Shown here piece by piece: positions 55,492 to 64,000 of a stretch of 64,000 nucleotides of DNA. The position numbers and the translations under genes were made by a program. The stretch covers positions 930,001 to 994,000 of the forward strand of contig NZ_FXYD01000001.1 in the NCBI RefSeq assembly GCF_900185015.1, written 5' to 3'. Source of the DNA: Octadecabacter ascidiaceicola. GTDB taxonomy: Bacteria; Pseudomonadota; Alphaproteobacteria; Rhodobacterales; Rhodobacteraceae. The notes below the pieces were generated by a model. The model was given only the letters and a program-made list of their open reading frames with translations, did no database searches and was not told the DNA's origin. The first letter of the stretch is position 1. Every line of letters begins with the position of its first letter.

Positions 55492-56182
55492 TTTGAGTGT
55501 CCTTCATTAAAAATTCTACGATCTTCCAGTCCAGCGGCTCGTCCACATCCATGCAGCGCTCGGACGGCATCACAAAGGGGATCACACGCCCTTCATAAAT
55601 GGTGCTGGCTTTGCGCAGATAGTCGGGGGACAGCACATAGGTGCTGGCGGCGTGTTCATAGACCACAGGCGCATTCTGGCGCGCCCAAACGCCGCCCGGA
55701 AGCGGCTTTGACACCCGCAGCGCCCCCGTTTCATCCGGTTCGACCATGTTGAAATAGGGGTTCTTGCCTGCGATGCAGCAGGACATCACCATGTCTGGCG
55801 CTTCGGATTCAAACAGGTCCAACGCACCGTCAATGTCTTCCATAAGGCGCAATGGTGACGTGCAATCAAGGTCAACAAACGCGGTCGCCTTTCCCGCAAT
55901 CGCCTCGGCTGCGTCAAGCGCGTGCTGCCACACGCCCCACTTTGGTGCATCATCCGTCGCCAAATGCGCAGGCCGCAGCCCAATGTCCAACGCGCCCTTT
56001 GCAACTGCATGGTCGTACATTTCTTGGCTGTCGGTGCTGACCACCACCGCATCAATGCGCGTTGATTCAAGCAATTGATCCAGCGACCAATCCATCAACG
56101 GCTTGCCGCACATGTCGCGAAAATTCTTCCCCGGCACACCCTTAGATCCCTTACGTGCCCCGATATGTCCGATGATCATCAT
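55478..56182 (-). CDS. neuA: Acylneuraminate cytidylyltransferase
   Basis: A 234-residue CMP-sugar synthetase. The signature is IGARKGSKGVPGKNFRDM (start), then PLMDWSLDQLLES, VVVSTDSQEMYDHA and VDLDCTSPLR (the DxD-like metal site). It activates the nonulosonic acid from NeuB with CTP. It heads the minus-strand operon with the SDR and Gfo/Idh genes, converging on neuB-neuC. Sugar type unresolved. Confidence 0.9.
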   Translation of the reverse strand: MMIIGHIGARKGSKGVPGKNFRDMCGKPLMDWSLDQLLESTRIDAVVVSTDSQEMYDHAVAKGALDIGLRPAHLATDDAPKWGVWQHALDAAEAIAGKATAFVDLDCTSPLRLMEDIDGALDLFESEAPDMVMSCCIAGKNPYFNMVEPDETGALRVSKPLPGGVWARQNAPVVYEHAASTYVLSPDYLRKASTIYEGRVIPFVMPSERCMDVDEPLDWKIVEFLMKDTQNGAT

Positions 56183-56224
56183 GTGTCTCCCGTATCTGTC
56201 CCTTCTATGACGCGGAACACAAGG

Positions 56225-56584
56225 TCAACGCAACCTGAACCGCGTCCGCAACCCAAGACCGAGGAAAAAGGGGAGGATAGGCCCGCTTCGGTTAGGCTGG
56301 ATGCTTCCGTCAGGGGATCGCCTTTGAAACTCTTGCTCAACGTATGCATCGAATTTGTTACCTTCGGAAGGCAACATTTCCGCCTTTTCGAAAGCAGTGT
56401 GCATTCCGGCGGCCAAGCTCTTGAACTCATCAAGTGTGCGAAACCGACAAAACCACTTATTCCAAGCATCGCGGTTCTTCTCCGCCAACTCCTTATCAAT
56501 CCGTGCCCCTTCCTGCTCCCCATACAGCGTCATCAAAATATACCATGGGTTCTCATTCGCGGGGGTTAGTTTTCTCTCGTCCAT
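56225..56584 (-). CDS. Hypothetical protein
   Basis: A 119-residue protein with an N-terminal helical block ([17 protein letters not shown], then [16 protein letters not shown]) and a second ([20 protein letters not shown]), ending in a basic tail ([11 protein letters not shown]). No membrane helix and no domain that I recognise. It lies between neuA and rimO, 42 bp from the former on the same strand. Possibly part of the surface cluster, but nothing proves this. Confidence 0.5.
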   Translation of the reverse strand: MDERKLTPANENPWYILMTLYGEQEGARIDKELAEKNRDAWNKWFCRFRTLDEFKSLAAGMHTAFEKAEMLPSEGNKFDAYVEQEFQRRSPDGSIQPNRSGPILPFFLGLGLRTRFRLR

Positions 56585-56674
56585 CCAAGGCTCCTCTTTA
56601 CAACCTGCACGATACTAGACCGCGCTTCACCTGCAAGGCTTCCCAACAGCGCAGCCAGCACCTATACGCGCGTC

Positions 56675-58051
56675 ATGTCCCAGAACCCGCCCAATCTCCG
56701 CCCCGACTTGGCCCCTAAGGTCAAAATCCAAGAACCAACCCGCGACGGCCAGCCGACCATTGGCATGGTGTCCCTTGGTTGCCCCAAGGCGCTGGTGGAC
56801 AGTGAACGCATCCTCACGCGATTGCGCGCCGAAGGCTACGCGATCTCGCCAGAGTATTCCGGCGCGGACGCGGTCATCGTGAACACCTGCGGGTTTCTGG
56901 ACTCTGCCAAGGCAGAATCCCTTGATGCCATAGGCGAAGCGCTGAAAGAAAACGGCAAAGTCATCGTCACTGGCTGCCTCGGGGCCGAGCCGGATTACAT
57001 CCGCGAACACCACCCACAAATCCTCGCCGTGACAGGCCCGCATCAATATGAACAGGTGCTGGATGCCGTGCATGCCAATGTGCCGCCCTCGCCCGATCCG
57101 TTCATTGACCTGCTGCCTGCGTCCGGTGTCTCCCTCACGCCGCGCCACTACAGCTATTTGAAAATCTCCGAGGGCTGTAACCACAAATGCAAGTTCTGCA
57201 TCATCCCCGACATGCGCGGCAAACTCGCCTCTCGGCCTGCCCACGCGGTGATGCGTGAGGCTGAAAAGCTGGTGGATAACGGCGTCAAAGAACTGCTGGT
57301 GATCTCGCAAGACACCTCCGCCTATGGCACCGATTGGCCGTCCGAGCAGCGCCGCGGGTTGACCGAACAGCCGATAACCACGCTGGCGCGTGATTTGGGG
57401 TCCTTGGGTGCATGGGTGCGCCTGCACTACGTCTACCCCTACCCCAACGTGCGCGAGCTGATCCCGCTGATGTCGGACGGCCTGATCCTGCCCTACCTCG
57501 ACATCCCGTTCCAACACGCGCACCCAGAAACCCTGCGCCGCATGGCCCGCCCCGCGCACGCCGAACGCACGCTGGACCGTATTGAGGAATGGCGCGGGCT
57601 GTGCCCCGACATCACCCTGCGCTCGACCTTCATCGTCGGCTACCCTGGTGAAACGGAAGAAGAATTTCAAACCCTGCTTGATTGGATGGACGAGGCCCAA
57701 CTGGATCGCGTCGGGTGCTTTCAATACGAAAACGTCGACGGTGCGCGTTCAAACGCCCTGCCCGACCACGTCCCCGCCGAGGTCAAACAAAACCGCTGGG
57801 ACCGTTTCATGGAAAAAGCGCAGGCGATATCCGAGGCCAAACTCGCCGCGAAAGTTGGTCAGATCATGGACGTCATTATTGATGACATCGACGAAGACGG
57901 CATCGCGACGTGTCGCACCAAGTCAGACGCTCCAGAGATCGACGGGAACTTGTTTATCGACGAGGGAACAGCGGGCTTGAAGGTTGGTGAGATTGTCAGC
58001 GTCGAGGTGGATGAGGCTGGAGAGTATGATTTGTGGGGATGTGTTCGCTAG
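56675..58051 (+). CDS. rimO: Ribosomal protein S12 methylthiotransferase RimO
   Basis: A 458-residue radical-SAM enzyme that thiomethylates Asp of ribosomal protein S12. The UPF0004 part has [13 protein letters not shown] (first cluster Cys) and [13 protein letters not shown]; the radical-SAM motif is [13 protein letters not shown] (about 167); a TRAM domain closes it. Normal length. The stop shares CTAG with the convergent AT-rich gene's stop. Start at the ATG 56675. Confidence 0.96.
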   Translation: MSQNPPNLRPDLAPKVKIQEPTRDGQPTIGMVSLGCPKALVDSERILTRLRAEGYAISPEYSGADAVIVNTCGFLDSAKAESLDAIGEALKENGKVIVTGCLGAEPDYIREHHPQILAVTGPHQYEQVLDAVHANVPPSPDPFIDLLPASGVSLTPRHYSYLKISEGCNHKCKFCIIPDMRGKLASRPAHAVMREAEKLVDNGVKELLVISQDTSAYGTDWPSEQRRGLTEQPITTLARDLGSLGAWVRLHYVYPYPNVRELIPLMSDGLILPYLDIPFQHAHPETLRRMARPAHAERTLDRIEEWRGLCPDITLRSTFIVGYPGETEEEFQTLLDWMDEAQLDRVGCFQYENVDGARSNALPDHVPAEVKQNRWDRFMEKAQAISEAKLAAKVGQIMDVIIDDIDEDGIATCRTKSDAPEIDGNLFIDEGTAGLKVGEIVSVEVDEAGEYDLWGCVR

Positions 58052-59322
58052 TTTCCTCCAGGAAGCTTATCAATTATTTTCTCCGTGATGTCCGCCATTT
58101 TGCCGCCACCGAACGAGAATATTCTGTCTTTTTGCGGCTGATCATCTTTTTCCATGAAAAACTCATCAACAAGTTTTTCTCGTAGAGCCAATCGTTCAGG
58201 CTCTTTGGAATCGATTAAGTATGCATCAAATGCCTTTATTCGGAGGCCCCGAGACCGAAGCGCTAAAGAGGTTCGCCGTGCTCGTGACGCCAAGGAAGCC
58301 AAGTAAAAAGCTGGAATCAATAGAACCGCAGAGATTGGTAATTTAGCCAAAAGTGTTCCTGCTGTAAAAACTGTTTCTTCTGGAAGGCTAAGCCAAATTC
58401 CGACCAAGATCGCTGCGGATCCAATCATTAAGAGGGCCGCGAAAATCGAATACATCTTAAATGATTTATGCTCTGACACCGCTGCTTCTACAAATCCGCC
58501 AGCTAGCGCAACTTGACCCGCTTGGTCATAAATCCCTTTTAGTTTGGCCAGCGACTCCTCCGCACTTAGTTGGAACTCCCGTTGCGCTTTCTCTAGGTCA
58601 GCAGACGCTTTCGTTAAAGCTTTGTCATTGGCGGCCATCAGTTCTTTTTGGTTGGACCGAACCTCGGTCAATGCAGTAGCAATTTCATCAAGCTTTTCTT
58701 TCGAACGCGATTGTCGGCTCGCCTCATCGTTAGAAAACGTTTCCGTCCACTCTGACAGCTTGTTCGTGACTTTTGCGTCAAGATTGGCTTCCCAGTTTCT
58801 TTGCTGTGATTCCACCGACGCACGCAGGACATCCAATGAAGCGTCAACTTCAGACAACATCTTTTCAGCGGACGAATACTTGATGTCCAACTCACCGAAT
58901 TTATTATCGGCTTCTGCAAGCCTAGCCTCAAGTGTCACCTCTAATAAAGCGGCTTGCCCAGTGACTTGCTCTATCGCTTCGTTAGCCTCAGACCGGAAAA
59001 TCTTTTGTAATCTGGGGTAAGGGAACCTTCCAAACACAGCGGCAAAGAAATTTTCAATATTGGTGTAGTGCTGCCAGTTTTTTGCATTATTTGCTAAGTG
59101 ATTTGCAATATTTTGAAGGTCCCCGTTAGAAGAATTTAACTCAGGCTCAGAAATCAAAGCCGCGTCACTCTTTTCCAGCACCCACTTTAGATATCCAATT
59201 TTTTTGCATAGGTCTTCATATCGGGGGTCAGCGCGATTAGGGTCGGAGAAGCCTTTGAGTGAAGCCTCCACATTTTCGATTTTTGCCCATATTGGGTGTT
59301 GATAAAAGGATTCTTCGTTCAA
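58048..59322 (-). CDS. AT-rich coiled-coil membrane protein, accessory
   Basis: A 424-residue protein. The N-terminal 100 residues are mixed helical; 120-290 is a strongly charged coiled coil (Glu/Lys/Ala heptads, e.g. [20 protein letters not shown]); two hydrophobic helices follow (about 305-327 and 337-357), then a basic cytoplasmic tail ([13 protein letters not shown]) and a short end. Composition is AT-richer than rimO, with many TTT/ATT codons. It could be a membrane-tethered sensor or defence component; I do not recognise the family. Stop overlaps rimO's by 4 bp. Confidence 0.6.
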   Translation of the reverse strand: MNEESFYQHPIWAKIENVEASLKGFSDPNRADPRYEDLCKKIGYLKWVLEKSDAALISEPELNSSNGDLQNIANHLANNAKNWQHYTNIENFFAAVFGRFPYPRLQKIFRSEANEAIEQVTGQAALLEVTLEARLAEADNKFGELDIKYSSAEKMLSEVDASLDVLRASVESQQRNWEANLDAKVTNKLSEWTETFSNDEASRQSRSKEKLDEIATALTEVRSNQKELMAANDKALTKASADLEKAQREFQLSAEESLAKLKGIYDQAGQVALAGGFVEAAVSEHKSFKMYSIFAALLMIGSAAILVGIWLSLPEETVFTAGTLLAKLPISAVLLIPAFYLASLASRARRTSLALRSRGLRIKAFDAYLIDSKEPERLALREKLVDEFFMEKDDQPQKDRIFSFGGGKMADITEKIIDKLPGGN

Positions 59323-59495
59323 AAGGTGCTCCGCAATACATGGAAATACTCAATTCAGTATTGCACTCAACCTTTGCAACTAAAAGAAGAATCAACTACC
59401 GAACACCACAACCCAAGCTACCCTCTTGCTAAGAGCATTACAGAACCCTTTAATTCCGACAATTTGGATCAGTAATAGTACCCAGCCAAACCACC

Positions 59496-59672
59496 CTAAG
59501 CGGCGGAGTTCTGCGCCCAGTGCTCAGCCATCTCGCTGTCCAAAAGATCGAGGAACTTAGCGAGTTTCCCTGTCACGGGCTCATCCGTCTCTGGTGCAGA
59601 CACATCTGAAACGTCCAAGTGTTCAGCGTCGGAATTTGGCGCGGTGCCGTCTATGTTGGGTACATGTTTCAC
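59496..59672 (-). CDS. Probable 58-residue acidic protein
   Basis: A frame too short for normal gene finders: GTG at 59672 to TAG at 59496, beginning MKHVPNIDGTAPNS and ending EMAEHWAQNSAA. It is acidic, has no membrane helix, and its codons look like those of neighbouring core genes rather than of the AT-rich gene beside it. No clear ribosome site. The rest of the 455-bp gap between 59323 and 59777 is AT-rich without another feature. Confidence 0.45.
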   Translation of the reverse strand: MKHVPNIDGTAPNSDAEHLDVSDVSAPETDEPVTGKLAKFLDLLDSEMAEHWAQNSAA

Positions 59673-59777
59673 AAGCGTAACTTCACAGATTTTTAACGAA
59701 CTATTCAGGGGAAAACACCGTTTCGCACGTCACCGCCAGCGTTCCGCCGCGTCACCCTATCCAAAAGGTTAGGGCGC

Positions 59778-60122
59778 CTACCCCACCAGCACCACGACCC
59801 ACGCGACCCCAGCAGCGATCGCCGTAAACGTCACCCCTGCGCTGCCTGCATCTTTGGCCATGCGCGCCAGTTCGCTTTTCTCAAGCGAGACCAAATCCAC
59901 CGCCCGCTCAATCGCCGTGTTGAGCAGTTCCACTGCCAACACCAAAATGCCCAGCGCCAATATCAGTGCCAATTCCGCGCCATCCAACAACCAGATCGCC
60001 AAAGCGCCCGACACCACATTCGCCCAGACCCAAGACCGGAACGAATGCTCGGACGTCCATGTGTCGCGCAAGCCGGCCCATGACCAGATGCAGCGCCACT
60101 TTAGCTGCTCGAAAAACCCCAT
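59778..60122 (-). CDS. dgkA: Diacylglycerol kinase
   Basis: A 114-residue three-helix inner-membrane enzyme recycling diacylglycerol to phosphatidate. The family motif VELLNTAIERAVDLVS lies at about 62-77, with Glu and Asn ligands; WSWAGLRDTWTSEHSFR is the amphipathic N-terminus. The ATG follows GGAGGGG at the end of the upstream gene, with no gap. Length is normal. Confidence 0.93.
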   Translation of the reverse strand: MGFFEQLKWRCIWSWAGLRDTWTSEHSFRSWVWANVVSGALAIWLLDGAELALILALGILVLAVELLNTAIERAVDLVSLEKSELARMAKDAGSAGVTFTAIAAGVAWVVVLVG

Positions 60123-60473
60123 TTACCCCTCCTCCAGATAGTACCGCACGGCGTCTTGAACGCGGCGAAACCGGTCGCCACCCAGATGCACGCCGCCAAA
60201 CCAGCGTGTCACCACGATGATTTCCCCGACGCGCCCGTCCCGTTCCAACATGCGCAAAATCACCATACCTGCGCCTGCCTCGCCGTCATCATTTTTCAGG
60301 GGCGTGCCATCGGGCAAAACCACGGCCCATGTGTTGTGTGTGGCTTTGGCGAATTTCTTGCGGCGGCACAGCGTTTTGATGAACGCCTTGGCCTGCGCCG
60401 CACTGGCACAAGGCCCACCCGACACCGCATATTTGGACCCGCGGTCGGTAAATATATTTTCAAACACCTGCAT
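60123..60473 (-). CDS. IMPACT/YigZ-family (UPF0029) protein
   Basis: A 116-residue protein of the Impact N-terminal fold: SKYAVSGGPCASAAQAKAF, KFAKATHNTWAVVLP, DDGEAGAGMVIL and VVTRWFGGVHLGGDRF. Bacterial members are short like this one or have a C-terminal extra domain. Start ATG 60473; an earlier one at 60500 is also possible. Its end runs directly into dgkA. Function not proven; eukaryotic IMPACT regulates translation. Confidence 0.82.
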   Translation of the reverse strand: MQVFENIFTDRGSKYAVSGGPCASAAQAKAFIKTLCRRKKFAKATHNTWAVVLPDGTPLKNDDGEAGAGMVILRMLERDGRVGEIIVVTRWFGGVHLGGDRFRRVQDAVRYYLEEG

Positions 60474-60576
60474 CGCGCCACCCTGCCCCAGCCTTCCCAT
60501 GGATACAATTCGCGATCCCCATATTGCGTGCCTCAATGCAGTCACCTAAGCTTCCCCAAACTCAGCGGAGGCCTTT

Positions 60577-61407
60577 ATGCGCGCGATTTTATTATTCCTT
60601 TTCATAGCCTTGTCTTCAACAGTTCGGGCCGACATTCCAAAGCCAGAAACACTTGACGACACGCTGGAAATGATGCTTGAGCGTTTGCTGCCGACCTATC
60701 CTGAGGCACGCATAAATCGCGCCAACCGGAACATCGTGTTGGACCCGTCCGGGAATGTCATCTTCAACCCAGACAACATTCATTCTGTTTTGCGAAACCT
60801 CGAGAACGGGGCCGACCGTGAGGCTGAGCTGAACGCGTTTATTGCAACCATGATTACCGCCAACACGGACGCCGGACTTGAAGGCGCGCTCCCGTTGGAG
60901 ATTCTTTACCCCGTGGTTCGGCATCAGAGCTTTGTCGAAAATGACGGCAGTTTGGGGCTCTACTCTGAACCCTTTGTTGGCGACATGGTCCGTGTCTACG
61001 CGATCGATTATCCGGACTACGTGGCCTATGTCACAAAGGATCACTTCGATGACGGCCTTACAGTGGATACGCTCCACGCGGTGGCGGCACGAAACCTGAG
61101 CCGCAAAATCGAAGGCACAGAATTTCAACAACATGGCGATATCATTCTCGTGGTGAATGACGGGTTCTATGAAAGTTCTTTGGTCGTTGATAACGCCCTT
61201 TGGGAAAGTTTCTCGGAGCAGCTGGGCGATGACATTATCATGGCCGTCCCTGCACGTGATCTGTTGATGTTCACACCCGCCAGCGCAGGTGAATCCGTTG
61301 CGTTCATGAATGACTATCGCGACGAAATCATTGCAGATGGCGCGCACCCTTTGTCCGCGCTAAGCTACATTTGGAACGACGGCGCGTGGCAGGTTTATGA
61401 CCGCTAA
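60577..61407 (+). CDS. DUF1444-family exported protein
   Basis: A 276-residue protein with a signal peptide (MRAILLFLFIALSSTVRA) and a DUF1444 core (NPDNIHSVLRNLE, LYPVVRHQSF, VAYVTKDHFDDGL, and SYIWNDGAWQVYD at the end). Most family members are cytosolic (YtpQ); an exported form is unusual. Divergent from the IMPACT gene. Function unknown. Confidence 0.75.
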   Translation: MRAILLFLFIALSSTVRADIPKPETLDDTLEMMLERLLPTYPEARINRANRNIVLDPSGNVIFNPDNIHSVLRNLENGADREAELNAFIATMITANTDAGLEGALPLEILYPVVRHQSFVENDGSLGLYSEPFVGDMVRVYAIDYPDYVAYVTKDHFDDGLTVDTLHAVAARNLSRKIEGTEFQQHGDIILVVNDGFYESSLVVDNALWESFSEQLGDDIIMAVPARDLLMFTPASAGESVAFMNDYRDEIIADGAHPLSALSYIWNDGAWQVYDR

Positions 61408-61500
61408 GCGTCTTGCCACGGTAAGCGGCGAACCTTCCCTATTGGCACCGTGACGCAACGGCATGGCCCCAATACACGATCTGCACCCTACATTGGGCCA

Positions 61501-62154
61501 ATGACCAAGCCGGACCTTTACCCCGAATTCACCCGCGCAGAGCGGGTTGCAGATGGTGTTATGCACGCCTTCGGAATCGCGTTTGCCATCACAGCGACCA
61601 TTCTTTTGATCGTCTGGGCGAGCGGTGAAACGAGCCTGAGCACAGTCATTGGGCTCAGCATTTACGGGGTTGCCCTGATCGGGTCCTTTGTGGCCTCCGC
61701 GTGCTACCACTTCACCCCATGGGAAGGGCCGCGCCACCTTTTGCGCCGCATTGATCATGCAGCGATTTATCTAAAGATTGCCGGCACCTACACACCGTTG
61801 GTCGTGCTTATCGGGTCTGCCTTTGCTTACAGCATCCTTGGGATCGTCTGGACACTTGCTGCGGTCGGGGCCATTACAAAACTATTCTTCTGGGGGCGGC
61901 CGACACGTTGGGGTGTTGGGCTATATCTAGGCCTAGGCTGGCTCAGTGCGGCCTTAATAACCTCACTTGTCCCACTGGTGTCTGGGGCCACACTTTCGCT
62001 CATCATCATCGGTGGCTTGGTCTATTCGCTAGGCGCAGTTGTCTTCAGCATCGACGGGTTGCGGTTTCAGAATGCAATTTGGCACGGGTTAGTGCTGACC
62101 GCATCTATCTGCTTTTGCATCGCCATCGCGCTTGGCGTGCTCCCCACAATCTAA
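61501..62154 (+). CDS. Hemolysin III / PAQR-family membrane protein
   Basis: A 217-residue seven-helix protein. The PAQR pattern is SACYHFTPWEG (about 77), RIDHAAIYLKIAGTYTPLVV (about 97-116) and the last NAIWHGLVL; the His/Asp set can bind Zn, as in adiponectin-receptor relatives. ATG 61501 is the natural family start; a frame to 61450 exists. Activity in bacteria is unclear despite the hemolysin name. Confidence 0.88.
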   Translation: MTKPDLYPEFTRAERVADGVMHAFGIAFAITATILLIVWASGETSLSTVIGLSIYGVALIGSFVASACYHFTPWEGPRHLLRRIDHAAIYLKIAGTYTPLVVLIGSAFAYSILGIVWTLAAVGAITKLFFWGRPTRWGVGLYLGLGWLSAALITSLVPLVSGATLSLIIIGGLVYSLGAVVFSIDGLRFQNAIWHGLVLTASICFCIAIALGVLPTI

Positions 62155-62336
62155 CCAACCGAAGTCTGGAATTCCTGACCGTATGGTATTGCTGACCTGA
62201 CGGCAGGCATCCCTGCGCCTAGTCTCAATCCATCGAATTTCTCGATCGGCAATTTTTTGTGCCGCTTTAGGGTCAGTATTTATCGACCTGCCTAAGACGA
62301 CGTTTTCAGACGACACCACTTTTAAAGGATAAGACC

Positions 62337-62633
62337 ATGCTTGAAACTATTTCCGAACTGCCTCCCACCCTCTTTGACGTCATCGGCGTTTTCGGGTTTG
62401 GGCTATACGTTTTGAACTACACGATGCTGACATTTCATCGCGTCACATCCCATTGCAAAACCTATTTCGCGATCAATCTTGTTGCCGCAAGCATGGTTCT
62501 GACGGGAATGGCGTTTTCGTTCAATCTGGCATCCGCTTTGATCCAGATGTTCTGGATCGGCATTTCGATCGCCGCGATCATCATGCGCGTGCGCACCTCT
62601 AAGGGTGAAACGATGCCGGCCGAATTGGCCTAA
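62337..62633 (+). CDS. Small membrane protein of unknown function
   Basis: A 98-residue protein with three hydrophobic stretches (about 14-32, 44-60, 63-82) and a charged end. AAGGA precedes the ATG at good spacing. It resembles CBU_0592-type small membrane proteins. Stop shares CTAA with the M48 gene. No function known. Confidence 0.68.
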   Translation: MLETISELPPTLFDVIGVFGFGLYVLNYTMLTFHRVTSHCKTYFAINLVAASMVLTGMAFSFNLASALIQMFWIGISIAAIIMRVRTSKGETMPAELA

Positions 62634-63373
62634 AGACCCGCAGCGGTTTGACGCACAATCTGCACCCGTTCGGCATTGGCCGGATGGGTTCCTAGGAAGC
62701 GATTGCCCGGATCAGGAATACGGAAAAAGAAGTCCGCCCCGCGAACCGGATTATACCCAGCACGTGCAGCGATTATGGTGCCCAGTCGGTCTGCCTCAAG
62801 CTCGAAATCCTTGGAATAAGAACGAGCGCCCACAGCCGCACCGAGTTCTTGCGCGGTCCGAACGGCCTCGTCACCGCCCCCTGTCACCCCCGCCAGCTGG
62901 CCAAATACCACGGCCCCTAAAGTCGCATTCTCGCGCTGACGGCCGAGGTGGTTTTCAACATGATGCGCCGCTTCATGGGCCATAACAAAGGCGATCTCGT
63001 CGCGATTGCGTGCGTCTGCAATCAGGGCAATCGTAAAGGCAATGATCGGCCGCCCTTGCTCATCAACGGTTTGAAACGCATTTGGCGGCTGGCCCGGGCG
63101 GTCATCGACGACAATCAGGAAATCACAATTCAATCGAGGGGAGCGATTGCGGCACTCGCGCTCTGCAACCGGTTCGACCTGTTGAACCACATCAACGAAA
63201 GCCCGCGCCATACCGCGCTCGGTGCGCGGTATTTCGAACCGCGTATTCGGTGACGCTGCTTGGATTGGCGTTTCAACGGGTGGCTGGCTTACAGGAGGCA
63301 CCGATGGCTGCACCGCAACATCACACCCCGCCAGTGCAAAAGCGGCAACAGCCAATCCTTTGAATACCTGCAT
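62630..63373 (-). CDS. M48-family metalloprotease lipoprotein
   Basis: A 247-residue periplasmic lipoprotein (lipobox ALAGC, Cys at 17). The M48 catalytic helix is intact: IAFVMAHEAAHHVENHLG (about 134-151), with HEAAH and the third ligand Glu in FELEADRLG. A Pro-rich spacer follows the lipid site. ATG 63373 is chosen for the lipoprotein signal; a frame to 63538 is unlikely. Compare the degenerate relative at 11306. Likely envelope quality control. Confidence 0.88.
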   Translation of the reverse strand: MQVFKGLAVAAFALAGCDVAVQPSVPPVSQPPVETPIQAASPNTRFEIPRTERGMARAFVDVVQQVEPVAERECRNRSPRLNCDFLIVVDDRPGQPPNAFQTVDEQGRPIIAFTIALIADARNRDEIAFVMAHEAAHHVENHLGRQRENATLGAVVFGQLAGVTGGGDEAVRTAQELGAAVGARSYSKDFELEADRLGTIIAARAGYNPVRGADFFFRIPDPGNRFLGTHPANAERVQIVRQTAAGL

Positions 63374-63520
63374 GTGCGCGTTCCCTATCTCGTGCCTCGT
63401 TGCCAATAATCTAACAGAGAACCGACCGCCCGCCAGCCCCATCACGAAGTTGTAAGCGGTGAAGCGCCCTTGACGGCTATACCGCCACGCCGTCAGTGTG
63501 ACAGAAAGAACGGGGGCCAA

Positions 63521-63757
63521 ATGTTTACGATTGAACACGAATTTGACGCAACGGTTGTCACCTTGGTGGATGATGGCGAAGCGCCCCTGCGTGAGGATGT
63601 CGTTATTTCCGCATTTGCAGATTGCGTGACCCTGACCCAGATCGACCCGCGCACAGACATGCCCGTGGTCGTAACCCTATCGATGGAGCAACTGCGGGAT
63701 CTGTCCCATGCGCTAGATTTGCCCGAAGGCGCGTACCGTTTGCGCAAAGATGACTAA
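63521..63757 (+). CDS. Small protein of unknown function
   Basis: A 78-residue acidic protein (MFTIEHEFDATVVTLVDDGE start, ending RLRKDD). A G-rich run precedes the ATG. No signal peptide or known domain. Its neighbours are divergent M48 and the downstream HDAC-like gene. Confidence 0.6.
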   Translation: MFTIEHEFDATVVTLVDDGEAPLREDVVISAFADCVTLTQIDPRTDMPVVVTLSMEQLRDLSHALDLPEGAYRLRKDD

Positions 63758-63813
63758 GCGTTGTTCGGAATTTGAGTATTTAAGAGCCAAAGAAAGAGAA
63801 AGAGGAGCTGCAT

Positions 63814-64000
63814 ATGAGCACGGGGTTTTTCTGGGACGAGCGGTGCTTTTGGCATGGTGGCGGAAACTACGCTGGCATGTTGCCTGTCGGTGGTTTGGTG
63901 CAGCCCATGGCCGGCGGCGGGCTGCCTGAAAGCCCTGAAAGCAAGCGGCGGTTGATGAACCTGATGGACGTGACGGGGCTGGCGCGTGAGCTTGACCTGC
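63814..64000 (+). CDS. Class II histone-deacetylase-like protein, N-terminal part
   Basis: Only 62 codons are in the window. MSTGFFWDERCFWHGGGNYA and PESPESKRRLMNLMDVTGL are the start of the class II HDAC / acetylpolyamine amidohydrolase family found in roseobacters. AGAGGAG precedes the ATG. The catalytic metal site lies beyond the window. Substrate (acetylpolyamine or other amide) cannot be judged. Confidence 0.75.
   Translation, partial: MSTGFFWDERCFWHGGGNYAGMLPVGGLVQPMAGGGLPESPESKRRLMNLMDVTGLARELDL

Noticed and set aside
1-64000. tRNA, rRNA, CRISPR arrays, insertion sequences or prophage genes
   Set aside because: I looked through the gaps and found no cloverleaf, no regular spacer-repeat array beyond the 11-bp tandem, and no transposase or phage gene.

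Overview
The window looks like a chromosome segment of a marine alphaproteobacterium of the Rhodobacteraceae (Roseobacter group). This rests on gene content: GcrA, a BCCT carrier, a FadJ-type beta-oxidation protein, PrpE with TTTGCAAA promoter motifs, MeaB, a MaeB malic enzyme fused to a phosphotransacetylase-like domain, a PCu(A)C copper chaperone, and several short lipoproteins and SPOR/PilZ proteins of the kind seen in this group. Genes are densely packed with many 4-bp overlaps. I see no rRNA, tRNA, CRISPR array, transposase or phage module. The species cannot be fixed from the sequence alone.

Layout. 1-9.2 kb: thiolase end and FadJ-like protein, an AGE-family sugar isomerase, a Hint-like protein lacking the usual Cys, a sulfotransferase with an EamA exporter, then an acyl-CoA ligase and a secreted protein. 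9.3-14 kb: BCCT transporter, a membrane-anchored M48-like protein that has lost HExxH, and an SPOR-domain protein. 14.1-19.7 kb: nucleoside salvage operon (VOC-cupin, cdd, deoA, deoB, add, upp). 19.9-29.5 kb: maeB, prpE, two lipoproteins, nadK, glyA, a DUF817 membrane protein, an esterase. 29.5-34.1 kb: an accessory zone in which a DUF2971 gene and a PD-(D/E)XK-like gene, both AT-richer than their surroundings, flank lepA. 34.4-44.1 kb: small lipoprotein, copper chaperone pair, PilZ, rpmB, meaB, hrpB, gnd, argF, argD. 44.3-49.2 kb: ClbS-like protein, second EamA exporter, ABC-2 permease without its ATPase, gcrA, pirin. 49.3-56.2 kb: a surface-sugar cluster with a lipid acyltransferase, neuB, neuC and a Kdo-transferase-like gene running toward neuA, an SDR and a Gfo/Idh/MocA oxidoreductase. 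56.2-64 kb: rimO, an AT-rich coiled-coil membrane protein, a probable 58-residue protein missed by length cut-offs, dgkA, an IMPACT-family protein, a DUF1444 protein, a hemolysin III homologue, an M48 lipoprotein with intact HEAAH, and the start of a class II histone-deacetylase-like gene.

How the genes work together. Beta-oxidation genes, the acyl-CoA ligase, prpE and meaB point to growth on fatty acids and propionyl-CoA; the TTTGCAAA cluster before prpE suggests control by an ScfR/PccR-type regulator. The cdd-deoA-deoB-add-upp operon recovers bases and pentose phosphate from nucleosides. The neuB/neuC/neuA set is a complete minimal route to a CMP-nonulosonic acid, and the Kdo-transferase-like gene in the same operon is a candidate for adding that sugar to the envelope.

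Other structure of note: five convergent gene pairs share stop codons in 4-bp overlaps; five 11-bp units lie in tandem at 29.5 kb; two copies of an intergenic repeat lie in opposite orientation at 40.3 and 42.9 kb; an 18-bp perfect palindrome precedes maeB. The strongest candidates for something not well described are the nonulosonic acid cluster with its Kdo-transferase-like gene, and the three AT-rich orphan genes beside lepA and rimO. I do not see a clearly new multi-gene system.
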